DNA of 64,000 nucleotides from Datnioides undecimradiatus. Its lineage: Eukaryota; Chordata; Actinopteri; Lobotiformes; Datnioididae. The translations under genes were made by a program, and so were the position numbers. The notes under the pieces are model-generated. The model did not search any database. It was given only the letters and a program-made list of their open reading frames with translations, and was not told where the DNA came from. Every line of letters starts with the position of its first letter. Position 1 is the first letter of the stretch. Of this stretch, positions 59,085 through 64,000 are shown piece by piece. The stretch covers positions 16,928,016 to 16,992,015 of the forward strand of contig WARS01000011.1 of assembly GCA_008933995.1 (NCBI GenBank), written 5' to 3'.

Positions 59085-62073
59085 CATCTATTGGTCCAAA
59101 CGGCAACTTCCATCCAATCCAAGCCCGACCAGCGTGTGCACACTGTGACTCTGGACTGAAACTCCACCTTCCACTGTGGAACTGCAGCGTTAGCGTACCA
59201 CTACTTTTCCCAAGTACCTCTTATAAAATACCAGTTTCTAGTGTTAGTGCTACGGGCAACAGCTGCTGCAACAGTGCGACTAACACGACATAGGTTATGT
59301 CTATGGCGACTGATTTCAGGAGGATGGGAACAGCCGTGCTCTCCGTCCTTGGTGGGGACGTTGAACTGGTACCTGGGAGTCAACATGGATAACAGACTGA
59401 GCTGTGTACAAGAAGGGGTGCAGCAGGCTCTATTTCCCAGGCAGGAGACGTCTGAAGCGGTGGTGGAGAGGAGGACTCTGAACAAGCTGTTATCGATCAT
59501 GGATGACCCCGACCGCCCTCTCCACCCTGTGCTGGACAGACAGCGAAGCACCTTCTCCAAAAGGCTCAGGCAGCTCAAGGACCGCTACAGGAAGTCTTTC
59601 TCCTCATCTGTGTGTGACAGATGACAAGCTGCAATGACAGCTTGTACTTGCACACTTCTGGGCCACCGTTAACGTTCAGCAAGCTTTATCTTTATTATAT
59701 TTTCCTATATGTTTCTCTCTTTTTATCTCTTGTAAAAACTTTTTTGTATATCTGTCCACTTGTCATGTTGAGTGCTCGTAAATCGCTGCTGCAGCATGGA
59801 AATTTCCCGGTTTGGGATGAATAAAGTTTATCTATCTAGCTATATCTGCAGAAACTTCAAATGATTGAGAAGGTTTCTGCACACAGATGTGACAGATGCA
59901 TTGAATAAAATAAAACTGTGAAGAAACTTGGGTTGTTCTGCCTGCACCAGAAGAGTAAACTAATGCTTTAATGCCACTGGGGATGTAGTCGGCCTGCAAA
60001 CAGCCGTCAATTGTAGTGGAAATGCCATTAAACGCTTCATAAAGGTATATATTTTATGAATATGAGATATAAAAACAAACACGCAGGTTGACACAAACGT
60101 TACTGTTGTCATGGCGACTAAAACCGTCACATGATGCAGTGAGGAACGAGCTGGAAAAAGCCAGAAAAGACAAAACCTCCCCGGGTGGATCTGATGAAGG
60201 TCGACCAGATCTTGAGAGTGAGAGCGTGTGGGAGGAAGACTCATTCAGCAGGTGTCAAACTGAGTAAAGTACAGCAGGCTAATTACCAGCAGAGCTGCTG
60301 CAACATGACATACGTCACAGCGGTGCCCAGCGGAGCCTTGGCAGCCGTCCTCGGGACTTATTTCAGGGAAATATTGGTTTATTTTCCACTTTCCAAAAAC
60401 AACAACAACTCGGGACTCAAACTGTTCCCACGGAGCAACAATCACTCTATTAAAAATAGAAAGGGAAGACTGTCCCATGTGATAAACTCTGATTCATGGA
60501 GTGCTTGAGGTGTTAATGTAAGTGAGTGTGCAGGGCTGTCACAGACGCGTGGAGGTGCCCTGAACTTCATCTGGCCGTGCATACGTAAACCACACGCGCG
60601 CTCCGCCGAGGAGTAAAACTGATGACCTTAAATAGACGTTTGCAATCCAGCGAACTCTCCGTTTCCCTTTGAGACATTTCCCGTAAACTGTTGCCAGGCA
60701 ACCTGACACAAACCTGGCAAACTCCCTGAATTACGGCGGGGATTTTCATAGGTGCTGATATTTCTCAAGAAGAGCACAGAACATTTAATTTAGATTCAGA
60801 TTATTGGTGGTTTATGGTTTACTGCTACCTCTTTCGCCAGTTTTACAGGTTAGTTACCTCAGTTGAGATCTGAAGAAAGATTTTTTTTGTTTGTGTTTTG
60901 TTATTTACGTTTTATTTACGCAGCGCCACATTTACTTTCCACCTGCCCCCGTTCCCCTCCGTGCAGCAGGACGTTTTACCTTTGGAGTGGAACGAGATGA
61001 GGCAGTCGCAGAGGGGCCACTTCTCCACAGGCTCCTCCAGGATCACCTCCTCGGGGAAGATGACCACGTTGATGTAGTCGAACTTGCAAAGGCGCTCCAG
61101 GATCTGTGTCATGGGCTTGGATTTGGACTTCTTCATCATGGAACATATGCCGACCACAATCTGTCGCTCCGGTGGCTGGTGGAGAGGACGGGGGAGGACG
61201 GATGGAGGAAGATGCGTGTACAGAGGAGTGTAAAGACCGCAGGAGAGCACAGATACAACCTGACAAGATGCCTGGTGTCTTAAATAACATAAAATACTTC
61301 CAGCCTTTTCTGCTGTGAAGGATTTGCATGTCTAAATGCGGTTTCTACGTCGCAAAGCATCATGTGACCTGCTAACGTTGCTGACTTTTCATAATCCGAG
61401 CACAGCAGGTCGACTGACACCTTGTGCAGAAAGTAAATTAAGCATATTTGGTATCAAAGAGTCTATTTCATCAGCCAGTCGGCGAGCGGCGAGCGGCGAG
61501 CGCAGCACCACCACCATTATGAAGTCCTTTTATAGCTACAGGACTGAACAACACACCAGATGCTTTGACGTTGTTTATCTGCCGCATTGTTCTCACGCCA
61601 CTCTTTGTGTATTTATGTCTCTACTCTATTTTTCCACCGTTCAACTCCAAACAAAACTTTCCTCTTTCAGTTTTCCAGGCCTGGTTTATTTCCCCCTCCC
61701 CCCAAAAACGGCCCACGCTCTGGCTTCCTGTTCCAAATTTAAATCTCCTCTTTCCGTCATGTGTCCACAGCTGCATTATTAATAATCTCCAGTTCATATC
61801 TCCAACTCATTTTGTGATATTTAACATCTGACACTCTTATCTTAAGTGCACACCTGGATCACCTACCGACTCGTCGTCATCGTCCTCCATTTCCTCTTCT
61901 CGATACATCTCATTCTTCATGCCTGCCTCCATTTGCCCCATGTCCTGCTCGTCATCGTCACAGCCAAGCACAAACCGAGGAACGTCTCTTTGACCCCGCC
62001 CCACTGCTTCCCCTTCTCCGGCTCCTGGTCTTGCTCCTGGTCCCGGTCCTGGTCCTTCGCAGGGCTCGGTCAT
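28900..62073 (-). CDS. ppip5k1: PPIP5K1, inositol hexakisphosphate and diphosphoinositol-pentakisphosphate kinase 1 (gene span)
   Basis: This cytosolic bifunctional enzyme makes the inositol pyrophosphates 1-InsP7 and InsP8 (1,5-InsP8), using an ATP-grasp kinase, and removes the 1-phosphate with a histidine-acid-phosphatase-like domain. I placed 29 coding exons with GT-AG borders. Their lengths total 3,654 bp, exactly 1,217 codons plus TAG, with every phase consistent. The kinase domain spans about residues 72-408 ([50 protein letters not shown]). The phosphatase-like domain spans about 409-940, with [10 protein letters not shown] at residues 419-428 and [19 protein letters not shown]. The tail from about 950 is Ser/Pro-rich and disordered, with the conserved block [19 protein letters not shown]. 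It ends at FSFTE and lacks the long mammalian C-terminal extension. It lies tail-to-tail with MAP1A, as on mammalian chromosomes. PPIP5K2 is excluded by this synteny and by the tail sequence. Confidence 0.97.
30944..31057 (-). CDS. ppip5k1: PPIP5K1 exon (residues 1150-1187)
   Basis: Acceptor TTTCAG, donor GTGAGT. It reads [19 protein letters not shown], then a Ser-rich stretch and PPSQPLW. The tail is low-complexity and disordered. Phase 1 at both ends, so the exon could be skipped without changing frame. Confidence 0.88.
31213..31350 (-). CDS. ppip5k1: PPIP5K1 exon (residues 1104-1149)
   Basis: Acceptor CCGCAG, donor GTAGGC. It reads [20 protein letters not shown] and then [16 protein letters not shown], a highly conserved vertebrate PPIP5K tail block. 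Phase 1 at both ends. A CTC-rich pyrimidine stretch sits about 60-95 nt upstream of the acceptor on the - strand. Confidence 0.95.
35250..35520. mobile_element. Foldback MITE-like element in PPIP5K1 intron
   Basis: Inverted arms of about 26 bp: taatccaccagactcctttg at 35250-35269, with caaaggagtctggtgcatta at 35501-35520 as its near-perfect complement. The enclosed sequence also shows partial mirror symmetry. Flanking aaagggatagtt and ccttttaag suggest the full element may reach 35200-35600. No coding capacity. Confidence 0.6.
35933..36132 (-). CDS. Candidate alternative exon in PPIP5K1 intron (unrecognised peptide)
   Basis: I do not recognise this peptide. On the - strand a strong pyrimidine-rich acceptor (CCTTTCGTCCTTCAG) is followed by an open frame rich in C/G third positions. 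It reads [36 protein letters not shown] and [16 protein letters not shown], then TAG at 35935-35933. The upstream PPIP5K1 exon ends in phase 1, which places this block in exactly that frame. It could be an alternative terminal exon, with an AATAAA on the - strand near 35343. Using a weak donor GTCAGC at 35946, it could instead be a 186 bp phase 1-1 cassette adding 62 residues in frame. The opposite strand is also open but lacks splice support. Confidence 0.4.
37085..37470 (+). mobile_element. Degraded Tc1/mariner-like element remnant
   Basis: Segments such as cctgtcaatgcaaatctcag, ccttgaagcagatgggctgc and gaccacaccgggtggcactc match the nucleotide pattern of widespread fish Tc1-like transposons. 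A part from the 3' half follows (aggatatcacaccacatcac, ggtttcttgaacatccc). Large internal parts are deleted and frames are broken, so it is a dead copy inside a PPIP5K1 intron. Confidence 0.7.
39245..39310. other. A/T-rich simple sequence near PPIP5K1 exon
   Basis: A run of A and AAAC repeats (aaaaaaaaaacaaacaaacaa) at about 39280-39306. No coding content; it is the opposite-strand T-rich intron beyond the exon at 39422-39484. Confidence 0.6.
39422..39484 (-). CDS. ppip5k1: PPIP5K1 exon (residues 1083-1103)
   Basis: A 63 bp micro-exon with acceptor CTCCTCAG and donor GTATGT. It reads [20 protein letters not shown]. This is the most conserved block of the PPIP5K tail ([17 protein letters not shown] in mammals). 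Phase 1 at both ends. Confidence 0.95.
39605..39632. repeat. (GA)n microsatellite
   Basis: About 14 uninterrupted GA units about 120 bp upstream (transcript sense) of the acceptor of the 63 bp PPIP5K1 exon, where the transcript would carry a (CU)n tract, a PTB-type binding sequence. Confidence 0.9.
39915..40035. repeat. Dispersed fish repeat, GCTTAGC core (copy 3)
   Basis: It reads cttgctgagagttagaggag, gtctgtacggtaaacacgaa, gctacaggcagcagctgcat and gttagcttagcttagcataa. It is the best preserved of the three copies in this window, in the same orientation as copy 2. Located in a PPIP5K1 intron. Confidence 0.65.
41616..41765 (-). CDS. ppip5k1: PPIP5K1 exon (residues 1033-1082)
   Basis: Acceptor CACACAG, donor GTACGT. 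It reads [36 protein letters not shown] and then [11 protein letters not shown] run of five His codons lies in the middle. It corresponds to the SSSAPNLQDYARSH block in mammals. Phase 1 at both ends. Confidence 0.93.
44218..44280. repeat. (TC)n and (CA)n microsatellites
   Basis: Imperfect TC at about 44218-44243 and CA at about 44246-44279, starting about 15 nt beyond the donor of the PPIP5K1 exon at 44296-44404. On the transcript this gives GU- and GA-rich intronic sequence just after the 5' splice site. Confidence 0.9.
44296..44404 (-). CDS. ppip5k1: PPIP5K1 exon (residues 997-1032)
   Basis: The acceptor CCACTCAG follows a C-rich tract and the donor is GTGGGC. It reads [20 protein letters not shown] and then [13 protein letters not shown], matching mammalian VLSETSSS and KQSGLGSQ. 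Enters phase 0, leaves phase 1. Confidence 0.93.
44625..44765 (-). CDS. ppip5k1: PPIP5K1 exon (residues 950-996)
   Basis: Acceptor CAATCAG, donor GTACCC, phase 0 at both ends. It reads [18 protein letters not shown] and then [17 protein letters not shown]. The mammalian counterpart is NQGSMENL and LPRRSPLIRNRKAGSME. It begins the disordered tail after the phosphatase-like domain. Confidence 0.95.
44989..45031. repeat. (GACA)n-type microsatellite
   Basis: agacagacagacgggcagac repeated: tetranucleotide GACA units with G substitutions, in a PPIP5K1 intron. Confidence 0.85.
45461..45577 (-). CDS. ppip5k1: PPIP5K1 exon (residues 911-949)
   Basis: Acceptor GAGCAG, donor GTGTGT, phase 0 at both ends. 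It reads [20 protein letters not shown] and then [14 protein letters not shown], the C-terminal end of the histidine-acid-phosphatase-like domain, strongly conserved in all vertebrate PPIP5Ks. Confidence 0.97.
45686..45793 (-). CDS. ppip5k1: PPIP5K1 exon (residues 875-910)
   Basis: Acceptor TGCATCAG, donor GTCGGC, phase 0 at both ends. It reads [20 protein letters not shown] and [16 protein letters not shown]. The following intron (45578-45685) is only 108 bp, a multiple of three, and has no stop in frame. Confidence 0.96.
45932..46046 (-). CDS. ppip5k1: PPIP5K1 exon (residues 836-874)
   Basis: Acceptor CTTTCAG, donor GTACGC. It reads [20 protein letters not shown] and [18 protein letters not shown]. 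The segment with [11 protein letters not shown] contains the family's second conserved His motif of the phosphatase-like fold. Confidence 0.97.
46331..46458 (-). CDS. ppip5k1: PPIP5K1 exon (residues 794-835)
   Basis: Acceptor CATCAG, donor GTGAGA. It reads [20 protein letters not shown] and [19 protein letters not shown] (CA)n run at about 46270-46286 lies about 45 nt beyond the donor (GU-rich on the transcript). Confidence 0.97.
47063..47286 (-). CDS. ppip5k1: PPIP5K1 exon (residues 719-793)
   Basis: The largest internal exon (224 bp), acceptor ACCGCAG, donor GTTAAA. It reads [37 protein letters not shown] and [12 protein letters not shown]. The donor is weaker than its neighbours but the protein match leaves no doubt about the border. 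Confidence 0.97.
47396..47537 (-). CDS. ppip5k1: PPIP5K1 exon (residues 672-718)
   Basis: Acceptor GTCCCAG, donor GTAGAG. It reads [20 protein letters not shown] and [16 protein letters not shown]. Mammalian counterpart: LAPTRSTSLLNSMTIIQNPV. Confidence 0.97.
47995..48177 (-). CDS. ppip5k1: PPIP5K1 exon (residues 611-671)
   Basis: Sixty-one codons, phase 0 at both ends, acceptor CTCTGCAG, donor GTGCGT. It reads [35 protein letters not shown] and [11 protein letters not shown]. It is part of the phosphatase-like domain. Confidence 0.97.
49095..49216 (-). CDS. ppip5k1: PPIP5K1 exon (residues 570-610)
   Basis: Acceptor TTCCAG, donor GTAACT. It reads [20 protein letters not shown] and [18 protein letters not shown], an almost invariant core of the phosphatase-like domain. 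A 2.7 kb intron separates it from the preceding exon. Confidence 0.97.
51939..52064 (-). CDS. ppip5k1: PPIP5K1 exon (residues 528-569)
   Basis: Acceptor CTTTCAG, donor GTATCC. It reads [20 protein letters not shown] and [20 protein letters not shown]. It is diagnostic of the VIP1/PPIP5K family. Confidence 0.97.
52787..52813. repeat. (TG)n microsatellite abutting a PPIP5K1 splice donor
   Basis: Thirteen TG units. On the transcribed strand the exon at 52816-52901 ends in GTA followed at once by the CA repeat, so the microsatellite begins within the donor site itself. Confidence 0.95.
52816..52901 (-). CDS. ppip5k1: PPIP5K1 exon (residues 499-527)
   Basis: Acceptor GCCCAG, donor GTACAC. It reads [20 protein letters not shown] and then PKASSEEE. 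The 5' half is conserved; the 3' half is a variable loop in the family. The donor runs directly into a CA repeat. Confidence 0.96.
52987..53391. repeat. Cluster of three (CA)n microsatellites
   Basis: CA runs at about 52987-53020, 53162-53198 and 53345-53391, the last about 23 uninterrupted units, all in one PPIP5K1 intron. Together with the TG run at 52787 this intron is flanked and filled by dinucleotide repeats. Confidence 0.92.
54178..54322. mobile_element. Short Tc1-type MITE in PPIP5K1 intron
   Basis: Inverted ends: gtgtacaaaacattaggaat at the left and cctaatattatgtacacaaa at the right, forming an imperfect repeat of about 25 bp around about 95 bp. The terminus matches that of common fish Tc1-like elements. 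No transposase remains. Confidence 0.65.
54684..54695. repeat. Poly-G run near PPIP5K1 splice donor
   Basis: About eleven G followed by TG repeats, about 30-45 nt beyond the donor of the exon at 54727-54836. On the transcript it is a C-rich run. Confidence 0.8.
54727..54836 (-). CDS. ppip5k1: PPIP5K1 exon (residues 463-498)
   Basis: Acceptor TTTCGCAG, donor GTGAGT. It reads [18 protein letters not shown] and [16 protein letters not shown], a charged helical segment of the phosphatase-like domain. Confidence 0.97.
55473..55548 (-). CDS. ppip5k1: PPIP5K1 exon (residues 437-462)
   Basis: A small exon with acceptor CGCGCAG and donor GTGAGT. It completes a split Leu codon and reads [18 protein letters not shown] and KKPKQLQ. 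Confidence 0.96.
55708..55794 (-). CDS. ppip5k1: PPIP5K1 exon with phosphatase RHGDRT motif (residues 408-436)
   Basis: Acceptor CATTCAG, donor GTAAGT. It reads [19 protein letters not shown] and [15 protein letters not shown] (419-424) is the histidine acid phosphatase signature: the His is the expected phospho-acceptor, and it is intact here, so the phosphatase is predicted to be active. Confidence 0.98.
56278..56379 (-). CDS. ppip5k1: PPIP5K1 exon (residues 374-407)
   Basis: Acceptor TCACCAG, donor GTATGT. It reads [18 protein letters not shown] and [12 protein letters not shown], the linker between kinase and phosphatase-like domains. Confidence 0.97.
57016..57137 (-). CDS. ppip5k1: PPIP5K1 exon, kinase metal-binding segment (residues 334-373)
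   Basis: Acceptor TTTCCAG, donor GTAGGT. It reads [19 protein letters not shown] and [19 protein letters not shown]. The C-D-V-N-G motif carries the Asp and Asn that, in characterised PPIP5K kinases, bind catalytic magnesium. Confidence 0.97.
57247..57408 (-). CDS. ppip5k1: PPIP5K1 exon, kinase domain (residues 280-333)
   Basis: Acceptor CGCCTTAG, donor GTAAAC, phase 0 at both ends. It reads [20 protein letters not shown] and [17 protein letters not shown], the core of the ATP-grasp fold. A (CA)n run at 57421-57443 lies 12 nt before the acceptor and is UG-rich on the transcript. Confidence 0.97.
57421..57443. repeat. (CA)n microsatellite at a PPIP5K1 acceptor
   Basis: About twelve CA units starting 12 nt upstream (transcript sense) of the acceptor of the exon at 57247-57408; the RNA carries (UG)n where a polypyrimidine tract is expected. 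Confidence 0.93.
57547..57648 (-). CDS. ppip5k1: PPIP5K1 exon, kinase domain (residues 246-279)
   Basis: Acceptor CTGCAG, donor GTATGT, phase 0 at both ends. It reads [19 protein letters not shown] and [13 protein letters not shown]. The E-E-F segment is part of the ATP-binding lobe. Confidence 0.97.
57792..57946 (-). CDS. ppip5k1: PPIP5K1 exon, kinase domain (residues 194-245)
   Basis: Acceptor GTGCAG, donor GTAGCT. It reads [38 protein letters not shown] and [10 protein letters not shown], with the conserved Lys residues of the ATP/substrate site in the K-P-F-V-E-K-P segment. Confidence 0.97.
58242..58327 (-). CDS. ppip5k1: PPIP5K1 exon, kinase domain (residues 165-193)
   Basis: Acceptor CCGTCAG, donor GTGAGC. 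It reads [19 protein letters not shown] and LNRDPDNPE. Split Arg codon at the 5' end and split Glu codon at the 3' end agree with both neighbours. Confidence 0.97.
58891..58929. repeat. (TG)n microsatellite near a PPIP5K1 donor
   Basis: About 19 TG units. On the transcript a CA repeat starts 12 nt beyond the end of the exon at 58941-59031. Confidence 0.95.
58941..59031 (-). CDS. ppip5k1: PPIP5K1 exon, kinase domain (residues 135-164)
   Basis: Acceptor TTTCGCAG, donor GTGCTG (non-consensus after GT). It reads [20 protein letters not shown] and LNMQYFIQD. It is bracketed by two microsatellites, (TG)n at 58891 and (TAA)n at 59051. Its length of 91 bp means skipping would shift the frame. Confidence 0.97.
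59051..59083. repeat. (TAA)n microsatellite at a PPIP5K1 acceptor
   Basis: Eleven TAA units beginning 19 nt upstream (transcript sense) of the acceptor of the exon at 58941-59031. The RNA has (UUA)n there, which may act as branch-point or U-rich sequence. Confidence 0.95.
59350..59845 (+). mobile_element. 5'-truncated LINE (L2/Rex1-like) 3' end
   Basis: A broken reverse-transcriptase frame on the + strand reads [15 protein letters not shown] and, after an internal deletion, [17 protein letters not shown] and [16 protein letters not shown], the typical tail of fish L2-type LINE ORF2. The element ends in gggatgaataaagtttatct plus a short ATCT-like run, the characteristic LINE 3' terminus. It lies antisense to PPIP5K1 in an intron. 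Confidence 0.75.
60980..61175 (-). CDS. ppip5k1: PPIP5K1 exon, start of kinase domain (residues 70-134)
   Basis: Acceptor CCACCAG, donor GTAAAA. It reads [38 protein letters not shown] and [18 protein letters not shown], nearly identical to vertebrate PPIP5Ks. It begins the N-terminal alpha/beta lobe of the kinase. Confidence 0.97.
61483..61503. repeat. Three GGCGAGC units
   Basis: cggcgagcggcgagcggcga: a short GC-rich heptamer repeat in the first coding intron of PPIP5K1. Confidence 0.8.
61867..62073 (-). CDS. ppip5k1: PPIP5K1 first coding exon (residues 1-69)
   Basis: ATG at 62073-62071, donor GTAGGT. It reads [17 protein letters not shown], then an acidic segment [11 protein letters not shown] just before the kinase domain. 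Mammalian PPIP5K1 likewise has a divergent N-terminus ending in an acidic run, so the start is plausible but less certain than the other exons. The frame stays open upstream of this ATG to the acceptor at 62164-62166; I chose the first in-frame ATG. Confidence 0.82.
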
Positions 62074-62093
62074 CACAAAGCGCTGTGTACCAT
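62073..62093 (-). promoter_or_regulatory. Upstream ORF overlapping the PPIP5K1 start codon
   Basis: On the - strand an ATG in strong Kozak context (GCAGCCATGG) starts a six-codon frame, MVHSAL, whose TGA shares its A with the PPIP5K1 ATG (TGATG). If the 5' UTR includes this exon, ribosomes would translate the short frame first and reach PPIP5K1 by leaky scanning or reinitiation. Confidence 0.5.
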
Positions 62094-62163
62094 GGCTGCT
62101 CTGGGAGGCTCCTGGAGCAGAAACCCAGCGGAGTGTGCTGCACCGTCGCTGGATGCCTGACAC
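62074..62163 (-). other. ppip5k1: PPIP5K1 5' UTR portion of first coding exon
   Basis: A pyrimidine-rich acceptor (GGGCTTTCAG, 62164-62173) precedes GTGTCAGGC. The exon therefore probably carries about 90 nt of 5' UTR and there should be at least one non-coding exon upstream. Confidence 0.5.
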
Positions 62164-62173
62164 CTGAAAGCCC

Positions 62174-64000
62174 GGTGATAAAGTAAAGGGTCTGTTGGCG
62201 TTTCTGATAACAGATACGTGCGTCCGTGTGTGTGCAGTATGTGCCGAGGTAGAAAAAGAGCGGCGGATGTCCCAAGAGGTAGAGCGGTGGGAGTGGACTC
62301 CACGTGCGTTGAGGTAGATAGTCGAGATCCTGGCTGTAAAGCTCCCCGTGTCAGGACGGAGGAGGACTGGATCTGAGAGACAGCATGTCCCAGTCCGGAG
62401 ACGCTTCTTCAGGCAGGAAGCTCCAGGTTCAGCATCTGACCTGTCAACGCAAACGCACGGAGAAAGTGATTGGTTAAACCCAAGACACACAAAAACTTGA
62501 CAAGCTCAGCAACGTTGGGCCGTTGCCGCTGACGCTGAGTAACCACAGTGCTGCTGGCTGTGCACTGTTGCTTCATCCACCACTTGTGAAATACACGGCA
62601 GGGCTTTAACACAATGGAGGAGAAACGTTATTGATTCCTGAGGAAACTGGCTTATCGCAAAGAAATGCTGGACCGGATTTTAATCAAGATTCAGGCGACA
62701 GAGAACTCCTGCTGTGCTGAACATTGAACCATTTAAGGCCGGTGGCGGTTTAAACGTTTATTAATCCATAGTGAGACGCTAGAGCCTTCTGCTGCCGGTA
62801 CTGAATAATCAACCAGTGCAGGCTTTGTTCTTATTGTTTGCACCAAATCAAATAGGCTAAAACACCAAATTTTAGATTACACGCCGAGCTTCGGCTGTTT
62901 GTATACAGCATATAGTTTTGTTTTATGGTGAGATCACTTCCTGACGCGTGTCAGAAGGCGTGTGCAAGCCTCCGTCGTCACCTAGGATCTACTCTAGACC
63001 TCCGAGGCTTTTAGATCCATGAAAGTCTTTACGTGGCAGAAAACTGGACGAACAGCTTTTGTTTTCAAGCTTCTGAGTCGTGAACGTTCACCTGTAGCTT
63101 CAACTCATCTCTCCCAGTCTGGTTCGCAGCTCCTCAGCTCCTCAGCTCCTCGAGAGTGAGCCATCCTGCCTCTGACTCAGCGCGTTTCATTCACTCAAAA
63201 CGAGCCCACGCCGCCACTTGTCGTTGCTGTGGCGACGGGGCCTGAAGAGGAGCCCGAGTGTCTCTCTATTGTGGCCTGCGTGCACGCTGAGGTGGATCAC
63301 ATTACTCCTGTTTGCACTTTGATGAATGAGACTTCCTTGACGGACCTGATGTCACTTTTCTCGTAATGTTCAATCCTAAAAACTCGTTTTAACCCCAGGG
63401 TTTCATAAACACACTCATCGCCAACAACACCTGAAAATTACAACCTGAATTATGAAAATGTAGTTAAAACCTCTTTGACTCCACGAGTGTAATCTGAACA
63501 TTACGTTGTTCCTAAAGGCAGAAACCACAGCAGAGCTGACGCATTTGACCACATCAGATTGTACGAATGCACCTACTGCGGGAGCAGATGAGTGTGTCAT
63601 CGATTCAGGAGCTATTCGTTAATTCACTTCTCCAGATGGTTGGAGTCAAAGCTGTGGCTTTATGGTCACAAACCCTACTCCTGACACACACTTACTGTGT
63701 TCCCAGCGATGACTTTGTGTTTAAAATCCCCAAATTGTTTGCAACTTTCTATTTTTTTTCCAACCTTTCGATGACAAATTCAAATGAATTAATCATATTT
63801 TAATGTGAAGTGTTTTAATGTTATTAAATGTTTCCCGCTCGGTACAATACTTAGTGCGATTTGAAGAGCGAGTATAGAATAAATGGGCGTAAACAGATGT
63901 CACACACTTTTTAAACTCATTATTTAAACGTATCGATACGTCTGAGTCACTGTGAGTAACCTTCACAACAACCTGATGCAACAGTGAAGCCGTTTCTGCA
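62174..64000. other. Upstream flank of PPIP5K1, promoter region likely
   Basis: No coding exon is recognised on either strand. Moderately GC-rich patches occur near 63160-63300 (direct repeats agctcctcagctcctcag at about 63129-63147). The non-coding first exon and promoter of PPIP5K1 should lie here or further right, but I cannot place a start site. Confidence 0.4.

Noticed and set aside
61837..62490. The 217-codon - strand frame as a longer PPIP5K1 N-terminus
   Set aside because: It runs through a clear splice acceptor at 62164-62166, so its upstream part is intronic. The first ATG inside the exon in this frame is at 62073.
1..64000. A novel multi-gene defence, biosynthetic or phage-like system
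   Set aside because: All supported coding sequence belongs to two ordinary vertebrate genes; the remaining DNA is introns, repeats and intergenic sequence with no clustered unknown genes. I also saw no tRNA, rRNA or CRISPR feature.

Overview
This window is vertebrate, and almost certainly teleost fish, nuclear DNA. The evidence is GT-AG introns, dense CA/TG microsatellites, degraded Tc1/mariner, piggyBac-like and LINE fragments typical of fish genomes, and two genes whose order matches vertebrate chromosomes. It holds two convergent protein-coding genes that are also neighbours in mammals: MAP1A (microtubule-associated protein 1A, + strand, left quarter) and PPIP5K1 (diphosphoinositol pentakisphosphate kinase 1, - strand, right half).

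MAP1A (595-16270, + strand). Five exons are visible and the first exons lie off the left edge. A single exon of about 13.3 kb (1787-15063) carries the N-terminal MAP1 homology region, the lysine-rich KKE microtubule-binding region, long acidic stretches and most of the light-chain region. Two short exons finish the conserved C-terminus. The exon is much longer than its mammalian counterpart. Part of the excess is a Lys/Asp/Glu repeat that grades from degenerate copies (about 5.75-7.4 kb) into nearly identical 57-60 bp copies (about 7.37-8.64 kb). In those near-identical copies the reading frame is broken by many small indels, while intact MAP1A coding sequence runs on both sides. I read this as assembly error in a difficult repeat, or less likely as unannotated splicing, and not as gene death.

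Intergenic (about 17.5-28.9 kb). I see no gene here. It contains a MITE with TTAA ends, CA/TG microsatellites, a degenerate polypurine tract of about 750 bp and a copy of a dispersed fish repeat with a GCTTAGC core.

PPIP5K1 (28900-62073, - strand). I resolved 29 coding exons base by base. All phases are consistent, and together they give a 1,217-residue protein: acidic N-terminus, ATP-grasp inositol pyrophosphate kinase domain, histidine-acid-phosphatase-like domain with RHGDRT, and a disordered Ser/Pro-rich tail. Its introns hold TE fragments (Tc1 remnants, a LINE 3' end, foldback MITEs) and several CA/TG/TAA microsatellites lying within a few bases of splice sites. One unexplained exon-like block at 35933-36132 fits the splice phase of the surrounding intron and may be an undescribed alternative exon. 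The upstream 1.8 kb (62164-64000) should hold the 5' UTR and promoter; I see no confident gene there.

The two genes are unrelated in biochemistry: one encodes a cytoskeletal scaffold, the other an inositol pyrophosphate signalling enzyme. They are linked only by conserved tail-to-tail synteny. I found no bacterial-type defence, CRISPR or otherwise novel multi-gene system. The most notable observations are the MAP1A repeat expansion, the candidate PPIP5K1 exon, and the microsatellites sitting at PPIP5K1 splice sites.
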